A DNA stretch of 64,000 nt from Quercus robur (GCF_932294415.1 NC_065541.1:51438290-51502289); one strand, 5' to 3'. Positions 1-13,801 are shown, counted from the stretch's first letter. Numbers and translations: made by a program. Notes: generated by a model from the sequence alone, not told the origin.

Positions 1-2437
1 TGCGTCCCCTTCCCCCTTTATGGTATAATACATAACTTTCATTACACGTCTTTTGTTACTTATTTGTATGTTTCTTATTCGCTAAAAGCTAGCTATAGGC
101 TGTGTCAAAATAGATGTTTCCTATTTTGCGGCATCCCAAATTAATTAAAAAAAATTGCAATTAGTAATCTTATTAGTCAAGAATGATAGCATTTTTCTTT
201 TTTTTATATAGCCATTTTGGCTACTACTGCCTCATTTTCCAGGTCGTATCTGTTGAAAACAATTATCCTAATTAGTCTATTTTCTAGGGGGGCAAAAAGA
301 AAAAGACTAATGCAGACATGGTCGTAATTAAATAAGTACCAGTCACATATGTAAGAAAATGTTCACTCTCACGTTTCCAAGACCTTGTAATATCTTCGAA
401 ATATTTCCACTAGCTAAAAAAATCCCATATTTTCATAAATTATATTTTATTTGCATCATCTATCACAAAAGTATAAGTTAAGTAAGACATTATCTAAGTT
501 GTGTGTTAAAATATTTTTATTCTTGGAAAGTCTCACATTAGTCAACCATGAACTTTGATAAGGATCTAGTTAGACCAAATAGCCTAAAATTTTAGGTTAA
601 ATGTTTTAACAAGTTATTCTTTTTTTTATTGGAGAGAGGGCTCGCAAAGAGATATGTTAATAAATTAAGTTTGGTAGCTCACTCCGGAATTTAACCAGTC
701 CAATAGAGTGGCAGGTTAAGCCATAATTCCTTGCTAATTTCTAAGTTGGATGAGATATTTCTATAATTTCATTTATTGAAGATGAAATGGTTAACGTTTC
801 CCATAGGATTTAATTAAAATTGACAGGTTAAGCCCAACACAAATATATATAATGCCCAGAATATTGGCTGTAACAAGGATTTTTCTAAGATGGCCTCCTA
901 AAATATTTCATCATGTGATATTGGCTTATGTATGTTGAGTCGTTGACCAAACGATGAATTATATTCCATCCTTGAGTTATTCTTTTGTTGATATATATTA
1001 AATAAATTATTTAATATTGTATGTGTTCGAACTATGTTGGTTGATTATTCATTTTTTTATTAATAGGTAAATATAAACAACATCAACATATTTAATCAGC
1101 TTCTTCTCAAAAATATATACTAAATCATCTATTACATTACATTTTATAATATGATAGTATATAATGAGTGTACCCGTGCAAGTGTGCAACATTCAGGTTG
1201 TCATCAACTCGTTGCAGGCAACATTATCTCACCCATTTCAATTGCATTGGAATTATTTAAGATTCTTGTCATTCTCGTATACTGGCATTCCAGAAGCATT
1301 AGGAATCTTTGAGTTAAAAAATAGGATTTGTTCCATATTTGTTTGCAGCAATTGTTGCGCGCATACGGGGTTAGGTGGAAGCAAAAGGAGTTGATAAATA
1401 ATAAGATAACAATAAAATTAGGGAAGTTGTAGAAATGAACTTGCCTAATTTAATTAGAATCAGTTTATTGAATATCGATTATCAAACCTAATTAAATGTT
1501 ACTTTGGGAAGTGTATCTACACAATAGTCGCATTCATTCAAAATAAGGTTGATAAATAGTAAGTTAACAATATTAATCATAACCCACAAACACAACACAA
1601 ACATGACACTGTTTTTGCAAGCTAAGGTTTGGTGTGAATAGGAATGGCAAGGGGTCAAATTTAAGACAATAAAAATTTCTTCAAACTCCAACCTATAACT
1701 ATTTTACATGCCAAATCTTATCAAATTTTAGGAATTCTACCCCAAACTCATCCCTTTTATATTTGAAACACTAAAACCAACTTTTTTTTCTTTTAATATT
1801 ATCATAAGTCATGTCAATCAAGAAAAACTAAAACCAACTTGTCAAACAAGAAACACTAAAACCAACTTTTTTATATTATCATAAGTTAGGTCGAATTGAT
1901 TAAATCAAGTCGAGTTGATTTTAACTTTGACATTTAAAATGTTATTTAACAAATTCGAGCATTGGAAACACTTTTACACAAGCATTAAGTAATATTTTAA
2001 GAAAGAGTTTCACACTTACTTCTATTATAGAAACCTATTATTTTTTATGTAAATAAAATTAAAAATACAGGCATTTTAGAAATCTAAATTAATAATGGGT
2101 TTGAGCTTACGTACCTAATGTAAAAACCCAAACCCTAGCTAGCGGATTTTAAAATATTAATAAAACCCATTTGAAAAATCTCTAAGTATAAATGGGTTTG
2201 TGTCAAAGTGGCTGGACCCGCCTTGACAATATTAATATCCCGCTTTGACACAATTAATAGATGGGCCAATCTCATGTTAACATACTTAACTCGGAATCAA
2301 CCCAAATAGGTTAGCTTGCATGGCAACACAAATTGCACCCGGTTCATAATTTTGTGTGGCGTGCGTGCTCAACTATTCTACAAGGGCGGTGTTACCTTAA
2401 GGCCAGGGGATTCAAATGAACCACCTAACCTGGCCAA

Positions 2438-2469
<32 letters not shown>

Positions 2470-3740
2470 TTGATCTCCTAGAATAAAAGTTTAAACAGTC
2501 CAATCCTAAATTTTGTTTTAAACCAACTAAAATAAGCTTGAATATGATCATTTTAATGCTACTTTCATAATATTTCACAATAATTTAACAATAAAGATTA
2601 AATAGTAAGTTGTAAGTTGTAACTGGTTTTTATTTGGATACAGTGTTAGTAGCACTACTTAAAATATTTAATTTTATAAGGGAAAAAATGTTTCAAATTT
2701 TTGCTCCTTCATTAAAAAAAATTAAACATTTGTTTTGGGACTCTAGCTTACTTTGCCGTTGATAGCAAAATTAAAACATTTTTCCCTACACTTTTCTTCT
2801 TTATAAGCAAAAAATTACACCATTATTATAACCAATAGATCTGTATCTACATCTTTGATTTTTTTCCTCATTCTCTCATTCTCCCTTATATGTTTTCGCA
2901 GTTTTTCTCTCTATTTGATAAAGCAGTTTGATAAATCCTCTATAGATTTCCAAGTTCAAGAGATCTTTTAGTGCTTGCTCCAATTCCAAAAAAGTAACCA
3001 CGTGTATGGTTAAAAAATCATACACTTCAAAAATAAAAACTTATATCAATTATTATTTTTTCCTTAGTTTCACATTTACTCTTAGTCCAACTTCTAAGTG
3101 TGTTACTATTCTTCTTTATCATATATTTTTATTTAATTGATATGGCATATAAATATATAAGTTATTATTAATTTGGCAAAAATGTATGATTAGTTACCTA
3201 ATTATATATATTTTTATGCATTCAATGGTTATTGTCTTATTGATCTTTAAACTATTAATAACTTTTTTAGAGTACAATATATATAGTTGTGTTGTATTCT
3301 AAATTATATTTAGACTAGTATTTTAGATTATTGTATAATATATATAATATGGAAGTTATATATACAGAAAAAAAAAATTAATCATTTTATTTTTTACTCT
3401 TAACAAATTTTTGACTCTGGCATTGCTGACCTCCAGAAAAAAAAAATCCTGGAACTCAAAAAAAAAAAAAATAGTTAGATGCCTCTAATGGGCTTGACAT
3501 GCAAGAGATCCCCCTTAGATCTAATACTTCTAGTTCAACACTTCAACCATCAAATAAGAGATCCCCCTTGGATCCATCGGAAATAAGTTTTGTACTAAAG
3601 CTGTGTAGACAGAGAATACCATGCTTGTGGTGGTGAGCTTTTAATAATAGACCATTATACGTCACTCTAAAAATATGCATATTCTGGGGCCTGTTTGATC
3701 CACGATCCAGCCCATAATACAAACCGAATCCGAAAAGCCT
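1..3740. other. Intergenic, repeat-scarred, no gene seen
   Basis: No open frame here resembles a known protein. The stretch holds AT-rich spacer, a TA microsatellite near 2443-2470, a short inverted repeat (2198-2211 against 2240-2253), and a fragment at about 2370-2440 that reappears inverted near 49591-49665. A segment from about 500 has the look of a decayed LTR start (TGTT followed by a TCTCACATTAGTCAACCATG-like box), but no partner LTR or coding domain supports this. The last ~100 bases lead into the PRD3 promoter. Confidence 0.6.
2370..2440 (-). repeat. Dispersed repeat fragment, copy 1
   Basis: Read on the minus strand, this segment shares an ordered set of words with 49591-49665 on the plus strand: a GTTAGG box, then GGTTCATTTGAA, CCCC, GTAAC, and GCCCTTGT followed by ATAGTT. 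The two copies are diverged and in opposite orientation. The repeat class was not identified. Confidence 0.5.
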
Positions 3741-3967
3741 AGCAACCCCTTTTCCCGCCCACGCTTTGCATATACTATAAGTATAATCCTCGAATTTCAC
3801 TTTCTCGCTCGTAAATCTCTCTCTCTCTCGCTCTCTCTGGAATTCGAAGAAATTCAAACTCTCTGAAACCGATTGCCTCAATTTACAGATCACCTAGGGT
3901 TTCAACCAAATAGTCACAGCACAATTTGGCCTCTCAAAGGACCTGTTCAAATCTCTGAAACAAGCAA
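3740..3967 (+). promoter_or_regulatory. PRD3 promoter and 5' UTR with E2F-like site
   Basis: TTTCCCGC at 3751-3758 matches the E2F/DP consensus TTTSSCGC. A TATA-like run (TATACTATAAGTATAA) follows at about 3771-3786, then a CT-rich patch at about 3815-3838 typical of plant core promoters. The start codon is at 3968. E2F control would suit a gene used at premeiotic S phase, but that is inference; the site itself is seen. Confidence 0.5.
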
Positions 3968-6900
3968 ATGAAGTTGAAGATCAACAAAGCTTGCGATCTA
4001 AGCTCCATCTCCGTCTTTCCTCCTCACGCCAGGTTTGAATTTTCCTTCACAAACTCGTTCTGTTTGGTTTCCGAGAATGTGCAGGAAAATTTTAAGCATC
4101 AAAATTTTGAAATGTTTTAGCTAATGAACAGATTCTTCATATTCTGTTTCAGTTTTGATTGTTTACTTTGATTCTTAATGCTTTGGATGAGATGAAGCGC
4201 TTTTTATATTTCATTACAAAGGATCCGTTTGGTTTCTGAGAAAATTCTGGAATTAAATCAAAATTCAATCTCAAATTCTTTTTCTTTTATCCGTTTCTCT
4301 CAGAAACCAAAGAGAGCGAAAGAGTATTTGTAACTGCCTGTAAATCTGTTTCCATATCTGACTTTTATAGTTACTGCGAGAACATAGGAAACTAACAGAT
4401 TAACAATGTTTGAATCTTAAATTATCATATACTTTAGAATTTCAAAAGTAAACTTTCGCTCAACTAAAGCTAAATCAGCTATTTGCCTCGGTTTCATTTA
4501 ATTTTGAACAAATGAGATTGTTCTTTGCTTTAATTCATTCTTCACTATTTGTGCATTAACTTATATTTTGGAAACGATCTGAATTAGGAGATCAAGTGCG
4601 GTACCAACTGGACCTAATGCTCAAGCATCACAACTCCAATCGCAACAGTCGCAGCAATCATTTTCGCAGGGATTTTCATCTCAGCATGGCATGTTTTCTC
4701 AGCTCTCTCAGAACTCTCTCAATGAGGCTCTGACTAATGATCAGGTTTGAATTTTCTGGTACTGAGCATTTGTTTGATTTGCTGAAGAAATTGAGAACAG
4801 GAACAAGAGAATAATTATTGAGCCTTATGGATCTTTAGTCTTGCAGGAAATTGTTGAAAGATAAGTCTTAAGCAAAACCAAATATAATTGAATAATCTTG
4901 CTATTTTGAAATTCTGTTAGTCGCCTTGAACTTACTGCTAGTTTAAACCTCTAATAGCTGAAACTTTTTTTTTAGAGTGCAATAATCATATGCATAGGAA
5001 TTAAAATTTTCATTGTGAAGAGTATAGCTATATTTAAGGATGGCCAGTACATTGCTTTTTGTAATTTCCAAATGGTAGACGCTATCATGATTCATATTTA
5101 TCTATGATCATTTCATAGGTCACCAACTTATGGATTTATACAAATTGTGAGCTCTAGATGTTCACTTCCCACATAGTTTTGTATATATTTACACGTCTTA
5201 CTTGATTGCATATAAATACATAGAGATGTGGTGTTCTCATTGTTGAATGATATCTGGATAGTTTGGAATGGAGACACGAGCTTAATTGAGTTTTTAGCTC
5301 TCCAGAACAGTTTTTTGGTTAAATTCTACGGTATGATCTCTTTGTAAAATTCCTTTTCACCAAACCTAATATATAGAATGGTTTTCTCATGTAATGATTT
5401 TGAGAGGCAAAGGCTTAAATTGTGCTGATGTAAAACAGAAATTTTAAGTCGCCTATTCTGTTTCCTTTTTTGTGGCTTGAAAATGAACTCTATGAACTAG
5501 TATGTATACTCGTCTTAGTTTAGTTTTTCAGTCCTTGCAGAGATTTGGTTCTCAAGAACGAGAAAACTCTGTTAAGAAGATTTCTTGCTTGCCTCCACCT
5601 AGTTGTTCACGAGAAGAGAGTCAAATGCAAATCTCAAGATCTTCAGCCAATCTAATGCGGAAATGGAATTCTGCTTCTGTTACAGATCATAGATGTAAGT
5701 TCAAAATTTACTTTGTTTTCTTGAAATTGTTTAAGTGTCTTTGGTCTCCTTTCTTTATGCCATAAGTATGTATTTCCACAGATATTGAACTTTTTATTTT
5801 CCTGAGCAGGTCAGATTAGTGAAGAACTTGAACATCGAATTGGATTGATGGAAACTTCATTAAGCAGGTTTGGAATGATCCTGGATTCTGTTCAGAGCGA
5901 TGTCATGCAAGTAAACAAAGGAACAAAAGAAGTTTCACTGGAGAGTGAGTATTCTATTCCAACAGTCAATACATTAAAAAGTAGGATCTGAAGAGAAACT
6001 ACATAACTTAATCTTTAAAAGTAATACTGTCATTTTCTATATAAGAGACTTGTGACATAAAAACCAGGAAATATATACTACTTTCATAAAGTTTCAGATG
6101 AATTAAGTTCACTTATTTGATGTTGATGTGTGGCTTAACTTATGGTTTGGTTGTATTTGATGATGAATTTGCTTGATTTTTGAATTATGTAAAGATCTTC
6201 ATCTATTAGGTAGGACTTAGTTAGATTTGATGAACAGTGAACACAATAAATTGTTCAGTGCAAACAACTGTGCTTCCAAATCTATATTGTATGCAATGTA
6301 AATAGTTGGGGAACATAATTAACAAAATAATTTTCTTACGTTTTCTCAAATTTGATTCAGTGGACAGCACACGGCAGAAACTGATTGTTCAAGATAACAT
6401 TCTGCAGTCAATGGTAAAGCCTTGTTGACCTGCTTAGGTTTTAAAATATCAAGTGATGTGTTGTTTGAGATATGGTTTCTTCTAACACGTTTGAGATATG
6501 GTAAACCAGAACAGGGGACAAGAAGATTTGAAAGCTAGCATTGCTGGGGGATTCAAGTTGATATCTGATCAGCATAGCAAAGATATATATCAAGACAAGT
6601 TACAGGAGACTTTTAAGGTGGTCTCAGCCTTACCACAGCAGGTGGAAGCATCTATATTGAGATTACAAGATAAGCTCGGCAACACCCTCTCCAAAGAAGT
6701 GCAAGTATGTACGATGTCGTAATGGAAACTGCTGATATATATGTGATTCAAGGTTTTAAGATAATTCATTTTGTGGCCCTTGACTGTCGCAAATGTTTTA
6801 TTGAATTTTATTTCTTTGCCCGACACAAACAATGCTCAAATCTTCCCTAATCGCTTTCTTTTCAATTTTCTCAACTCAATATTTCTACTATAAATATTAA

Positions 6901-9311
6901 ATAATGCCATGCCTCTCAGCTTATTGAATGCCTTTTTCTTCATCAATTATTCTCAGGCAATGGCTTGCAGCCTGAAGACTCCTAACCAAAAATATATAGC
7001 ACCCTCTATCCTCCTCCCAGAGGTGCTTTATTCTTCTTGGATAATGACCCATTAGCTTCTTTAAGTACTCATGTATAGTGAAGGTGTGATCTCAGGAAAC
7101 CTCTTACATTTGTCAATCTGCAGGGTACTGACCAACGTGCTACTTCGCAGAGATATGAAAAGCCTCCTAGGGAGTATGTAAAACTCTTTTTCTTTTCCTT
7201 TTTTCTGTTGGATATAGTCCTGCTTAATTGGACAAGTTACATCCCCTGTCCGATCCTCATAAATAACGTGATCTCCCTAAATATTTCAAGTATTAACTGA
7301 AATTAAATTCTAGCTTTTTGGATATATTCTTTACTTCTCTTTACGACTTTACCTGCCCCTGCCTTGTGGGGGGAGGGGGGGGGGGGTGCGTTTACCATTT
7401 TTGCCCAAAAAATCTGAGAAAAGTTTCAGATAGGAATAATTCAAAATAATCTAATTTTAGTAAGGGAAGAAGACTAGAAAGGATTTCTTTTTTATTGGTA
7501 AGTTACATACACACAATCAATGTTGAACCCACAATCTCATTCTTCATCTTTCTTATAAAATAAGAAGTGTCATTTGAGCTAGAGCTCATTGGAAGAAGTC
7601 TAGAAAGGATAGACTAAAAATAAATTCATTTGAAGTCATCCATTGACTGAAATGGAGGGTAAAGAAATCTCTTGATCATTTCCAAAAGGGAAGAAAGAAA
7701 GATCTTATAAGCACGTGCATGAAGATGGTGTTCAAATCAATAACTCCTGTTATTGTTTTTGTAGAGCTTTAAATTGTCTGGTGCTCAGTTGTAGTGTTCC
7801 TAGTTTGAAACTAGAGTCTTCTTCCATCAATGTGATCAGGATTTAAGAATATTTTTTCATCAAAAAAAAAAAAGAATATTTTTTGTATGATTTTTCTTTT
7901 TCTTTTTTTGATAAGTTTTTTGTATTAGTTTTCTTGGGAGAGAAAGGTGCATGATTTTTGGTTCTATGCCATCTTCTTGGACATATAAGTTGGTCCTTTA
8001 GTCCTTAGATTTTGTAACAATCCTTTTTTTTTTTTTTTTTTTAGCCTTTCAAGAGATTAAAATTGTTTGCTTCATTCCAGTTTGGCAGTGTCTCCAAAGG
8101 CCTATAAGAAAACAACTATCGTTCCGAAGGTAGAAACAGGAGGCTGGAAATCAGTAAAAGTGGATAAGGCAATTTCCACTAATAGGGCATCCAACAAGGT
8201 GCAGAAACAAAACAGAGTTTCCCCCCTAGGACAGGTAATTCATTGGTTTTTCTTTTTTTCTTTTTTTCTTTTTCTTTTTCCCCTTTCTTTGTCAGGAAAG
8301 GCGGCAGTTTTCTGATTGAGGTATGTTAGTTTAATCCAGCATCTGCTAAGGTGATTGGCATGATCATGTGAATTGTACTGAATCACGTTCCTTAACGTGT
8401 ACTTGAAAGCAAAAAGTGACCTTTTACCCCAAGTAGTGTATGAAAATTTCGGCACTTACTCGTTTGAACAATGTAAGTCTGTTTTCGTGGCCCATCTGAG
8501 ATGGCAATACATGATGCAGGAAAAGATTTGTAGAGTTATCATTGAATCAGATGAGGAGATTGATAGAGATTTTTCCTGCTTGCTTGAAGAGGAAACAGGT
8601 AGTTAATGACATTTATTCTTGACTATTATTTTTCGTGGCTCTCATTGATTAAATTTTCTAGTGGAAGCATTTATTTCTTTGAATATTATTGTTCATGTCT
8701 CTCTCTTGTTGATTTTATTTTCCATTTGAGGTAAACATTGAACCCCTAGTGATTTACTAGGCATCTTTCATCTTTGAGATGCCAGCTTTCTGATTATGGA
8801 GAGAGAAAAGATTGAACTGTAATTGAACTGTAATTTTAGGAACTAGGAATTGTCATAGATATTATAGCTGTGCCGAAGGGCTATTTAAGACAGCTATTGG
8901 CTGCTATTCAGATAAAGATAAACATGTTTGCTGGTGTCAAAAATCATTCACTAATCTGATGGTATACCTTTTTTTATTAAACTTAGGAATAATGTATGTA
9001 AGTGTTTTACTTCATTGAAAAGTAACATGATGACAGTTTAGTTGCAGAGGTAGAGGAAATATATGATTTCTATTTTTCTTCTTCTTTCATGGCACGCATA
9101 GATGTCAACTTTTGAAATTGTCACTAGTTTGCCTTGTTATTTTTCCAGTAAACGTTAATTGCTTCACAATCTTTGCTCTCATCCTGATTGCTTCCTTGGT
9201 GAAGGCATGGGAAAATTTTTTAATAAGGAGGTAAAGGAAGAGACTGATCGGATTCTGAGGAAAGCAAGGAGGCGAAAGAGAAAATGCTGTAATCCAATAA
9301 TTATTAATTGA
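3968..9311 (+). CDS. PRD3: PRD3/PAIR1, meiotic double-strand-break formation protein (11 exons)
   Basis: Coding exons: 3968-4032, 4588-4744, 5541-5694, 5810-5944, 6361-6413, 6510-6704, 6957-7022, 7124-7173, 8081-8234, 8520-8598, 9205-9311; 1215 nt, 404 aa, all with GT-AG borders and continuous frame. The N-terminus (MKLKINKACDLSSISVFPP), the QLQSQQSQQSFSQG stretch, NDQRFGSQERE, the ISEELEHRIGLMETSLSRFG helix, the ESDEEIDRDFSCLL box and the C-terminal NPIIIN match plant PRD3 (rice PAIR1). Known role: with SPO11-1/2, MTOPVIB, PRD1, PRD2 and DFO it is needed to make meiotic double-strand breaks. A coiled coil is likely over residues ~126-240; residues 388-396 (RKARRRKRK) form a basic, NLS-like tail. 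At 404 aa it is slightly shorter than its Arabidopsis and rice relatives. The acceptor of exon 2 could also lie 3 bases downstream (one Arg fewer). Confidence 0.93.
7485..7594 (-). mobile_element. tRNA-derived SINE in PRD3 intron 8, with target-site duplication
   Basis: Read on the minus strand, the element has an A-box-like TAGCTCAAATGACA, a B-box-like GGTTCAACAT and a tail region TGTAACTTACCAATAAAA. It is bounded by direct repeats of 16 bp at 7469-7484 and 7595-7610 that differ at one base. This is the hallmark of LINE-assisted retroposition. The tail signature (TGTGTA-TTTACCAA) recurs in two copies inside MED12 intron 9. Confidence 0.8.
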
Positions 9312-12300
9312 AGGTAAAATTTTTACTATTATATTTGCAAATTGTGCAACTTCATACTCTGCAGAATTTTATCGATTTCCAAAGTTATTTTCTGGCACCA
9401 AGTGTAGATAAATTCCTTAGACTGCATCACTGAATTTTAAAAAAATTTCATTGAATTCCACACTGAAATTGATAGTGCAATTGGTTGATCATATCATTTG
9501 AGATGAGGTTGCTTCCTTAATATGCACTGTTTGGAGGCGTGGGGTAGGGGGTTATGCCCTTTAAGGTTTTGACTGTACTGTTGATGAGATTATAAATATT
9601 ATGAAAATTTCTGGAAAGATGTATTTCAAAAGTTAGAAAGGAAACATCTTTCTAGCATGGTTACTTTGCCAATAATCACTTTAGAACTTTCGGTCTCACA
9701 CACCCATCTAGGCCCCTTGCTCTAGTGGGACTAAGGGAATGGGGATGACATCTTGAGATGGGGTTTCTTTTGCTGTGTGAAGTAGTTCACTAACTACTTT
9801 ATAACATTCTTCTTTTTTCGGAACAACCATGGTATTAAAAAGCTTAGAAAAAAAGTGAGTCTATTGGGTTGGTGTGCTTGTGTTTTTATGATCACATTCT
9901 AGTAGTATAGTTAGACAATCAAATACTCATTAAATTTATTAGTTTGGGACTAGAAATATTCAATGCATTTACAGATCTTCTAAAGATGTTAGAAGTTCCC
10001 TTAGTACTGACATCATTTATGACAGTTTTTCTTTGCTACTTGGCAATAAAATATTTTTGCAATCACTCTATTGTTACATGAAAGAGGCACAATATGAAGC
10101 CTATTGTATCTCCCACGCAATTCTAGATTCCCTTATGTGCTTTAGTCATTGTTTCTAATGGCTCTGCTGTTAAATGAGGTTATGACCCAGAATTACTGGT
10201 TGTTCAGGTGCAAGATACATTTGATGAAATGAAAAATGATGTTTTGAGAAATTATATCTCAAAGCACCCCAGTGCACCGGGGTGCCCCCCACACTGCCAT
10301 ACTACAAATCCAATTACTTAGGTACATTTTTTAACACACCAATGTGTAATCTTGGAATTTTTTTTCTTCCTTTCTGGGCCGCTTGATCATTTTCTATCAA
10401 TAAACTGACTTCTAAGTGAAGATTTCTAGAGGACTTTGTATTGTGATGCAGCAAATTAGTGGCAAAAATGTGGGTGCAACGAAGGAGTAAGTGCCCACTG
10501 CTAGATGAGGCACACAGCCCAAAAAAATTCGTTCCCAAAATTTATAGTTGTCCCCATGAATCCGTATTTCTGATAACCATCTTAATACAAAAAAAAAATC
10601 ATGAGTATGAATTTAGTCAACCCCCCACCCCAACCAGAAAATTAGACCACTCGTATATGGGAACAGAACTGGTCTTGGTAGTCTACCGTCCAAACAAAAT
10701 GATCATTTACTCTACTTATATTTTCCACTTTATACTCTAGCAATTGAAGTATGTGATGTTCGTCAATTTTTTAAGTATGCCATGCATTTGAATTTTTTTT
10801 TTTTTTTTTTTTTTTCTAATTTTAGACATAGGCTACTTTATAAGGAAAAAGGGACGTGGTAACGAGGATTTTTATTCGTCATTTACATACAAGGGTTTTC
10901 CATTTCAATGATAAAATTAATTAATTTAGTGGTTTTATCAAATCTCAAACATGAGCCTACCCCATGAGCAGCTGTTTTTTTTTTTTTTTTTTCCTTTCTT
11001 TCTTTCTTTCTTTGTATAATCAACCTCTCAGGTGTTTTCTGCCATAAAAATTTTCAACACTCGAAATTCAATTTGTATCCAGTTTGGGTTTTTACTTTTT
11101 ATTCGAGATTGCGTTTTTTTAGCCCAATATCAATGCCAAAGGAAACCACAAACTAATATCAGTGGACACTAGACAGTAGTCCAATAACTGAAGCTCGAAG
11201 CGTGAGAAAAATTCAAAGCCCACGTTAGCTCATATATGGGCTCAATAGTTCAAATCTGTACACGTGCTTCATGCTATAGTTTGTCATATGTATTTTACAA
11301 GAGAAAACCATATGAACTTCCCCTTTGAGAAGAGAGATTCAACTCGCGCTCCCCTTACTGTTAACACCTTTTTTCCACTTCATTGAACAACGATTGGACA
11401 ATGCCCTAGATGAGCTAATAGTTACTGTCATGGAAATAAAGATGAGTTCATCTTTAGGGGTTGGGTTAGAGTTTCTGAGTTTCAATTTTTTTTTATACAC
11501 AGAGTTTCAAGTATATTACTGCATAAGTACGCTCCAATTATTTTGGCGGAAAAATACATTTTTTTTGCATTTGTTATAATTAAAATAAATAAATAAAAAT
11601 CAAGAATAAAGGAACAGAGAACAAGTCGAATAAAGTAAAAAAAAATCTTTTTAAGAACGGAATTGTACGCAATATAGCACATAAAATCATAAATAAATTT
11701 CACAGCACAAAAAACTCTCCCAAGTCCCAATGACAATCCTCAATTGAGTCAATTCCTCACTGTTTGCACCATCTCTCATTCCATACATTAACTTTTCTCT
11801 TCTCTCTAAAAAATGTTTTTTTTTTAATCAGTTGTATTTTCACCTCATATAGATTTCAAATTTGAGATATATTTTTCTATTTGAGACTCTCAAATGAAAT
11901 GACCAAAAGAATATAAAAAATATTTCCTATTTAATGTTTTTTTTTGTGGATGAAATTTTTTGTCACTACAAATATTTGGAATTACAATAAATATTTAATT
12001 AAGAATTAACGGTTTGAGCCAAACAATAAAAAATAGAAATAAAAAGAGCTTTTTTTTTATTTCCTTAGGGTCACAGACTCACAATTAAAACGAGAGTTTT
12101 CTTCTTTTCTTTTCTTTTCTTTTTTTTCTTTTTTTTTTTGAGAAACAAGAGTTTTCCAAAAAACGATATTAAGGAAAACGAATAATTTTCTAAAAAGATA
12201 TTTTCTATAAAAACAAACAAAACAGAACGCTCTTAACAATAACAATATATGACGATGATGACAAAAAAAAAATTCATAGTCGTTATTCACTCGGTCGCTT

Positions 12301-13800
12301 TCATAGTTGTCTTAGACTGTGGATGGTCTAGACTCTAGATACCCTTACAAGAGGCCGAATCTAAAGTTCTGAGCAGATAAAAATTAATCGTAGCAAACTT
12401 CAATTTGACTCCTTCCATCTGTAAAACCCAACGCATGCCATTGTAACGTCAAATTCATTATGTTCTTTTTTTGTGAATTATATGATCTGAGTTTCTCTCC
12501 AAGAAACTACTACCGCAAGCAACAGTAACAAAGAACTGGGCCCTCAAAGCACCACCAAGGTGTAACACATCTCTATTCCTCAGTTGTCCTTTTTGTCATT
12601 TTAAAAGCGACGTTAATAAAAGCCTACATCTGCTTTTTCAAATCTCAAATTAATATATATCAAAAGCTCTTTTTATATTTTTATATATATATAATTTCTA
12701 TGATTGGATGGCTAGAATTTTATTGCTCATCAATCGATGCCTTTGTTTATTTCCTCTCAAACTGGCATCTCTCTTGTCTTATTAAGAGGGATTACGACAA
12801 TACTGAGGCCTTTAATTTCAAAGCTATAATTTAACCTCAATTGTCAATTATATGATGCCAATGGATTAGCACCTAGGAAAATCACTTAGGCGTACTTGAC
12901 TTATTTTACTTTTGGTGATGAAACAGAAGACTTTCTTCTCGAAGTGCTCGGCTCTTGCAAGTTTCAACTTTAACCTCTAGCCACAAAGTACACGCATTCC
13001 GTTAAGACCTAGATCATTTACAAGCTAAACAGGGTTTATATTTAAATCATGGAAAAAAATAACTAAAGCAGTGCATATGGCAAAAATTATCGAATTTTGT
13101 CGATATATGATAGGTGACATTGATTGTCCTATTATTCGACCGACGACTCATCATTTCACTACCTCTTTAGTTAGCCAACTCATAAACATGGTACATATTA
13201 AAGTAGATTTCACTAGCCATAATCTTTATTACTTTTTTGAGAGAAATAGGGCTTTTTTACTTTTCTTTCTCTCTAGATAGGGGGGGTATGTGTTGGGAGT
13301 CCTCTTAAAGGTATTGAGTTTTCAAAAGAAAGGGGCATCCTATGCTTAAAGAGAATGATTGGAATAGGGACTGTCCAATGCGCAATACCCTAAGCTTGGA
13401 GAAATAGCCTAAAACCGTCATCCATAGTCAAAAAGTTTAGTAGCCCCACTTGGGATTAGAGAAATGAGATTTGATTTCATCACAAGTTTCATGATTATTT
13501 CCCCACTGCCTTAATAAACTATTAGCTTTAAAAAGGAACAAAATAATATATAGTCGTCTTACTATGAACATTGCATAACCTTCTCTATTTATATAGAATC
13601 TCAACCATAAAAGTTTTAGTAGTAGTAGAATATTAGAATTGTTTACAAGATTAAGAGAGTCAGAAATAGGTAGCAAAAGAAAATATTACATATTCAGTTG
13701 ACAACTTACGTCTATATCAGAAAGCCTTAAAGAGGTTGTACATTTATTACATGAAACTAGTTTGCAGAATTTGAAACACAATGCAATAAAAAAGTTTAGA
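9312..13800. other. Intergenic, no gene recognised
   Basis: The first few hundred bases must include the PRD3 3' UTR; no clear poly(A) signal was singled out. The remainder is AT-rich spacer with long T-runs (near 10793, 10977 and 12110). A GC-rich short inverted repeat lies at about 10264-10285 (GCACCCC and GGGGTGC around an 8-nt loop). The short open frames here (for example minus 10314-10538 and plus 10459-10740) resemble nothing known. Confidence 0.6.
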
Positions 13801-13801
13801 G

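Noticed and set aside
8397..8519. Open frame running in frame into PRD3 exon 10, including the word FEQC
   Set aside because: Treated as intron. Joining exon 9 (ends GQ at 8234) directly to GAAAAGATTTGTAGA at 8520 keeps phase 0 and aligns residue for residue with the PRD3 C-terminal box as I recall it. The GTAAGT at 8473 would leave a 46-61 nt intron, too short for a plant, or bring in a stop.
10314..10740. Overlapping open frames on both strands (74 and 93 aa)
   Set aside because: No recognisable motif, no splice context and no start context; treated as chance.
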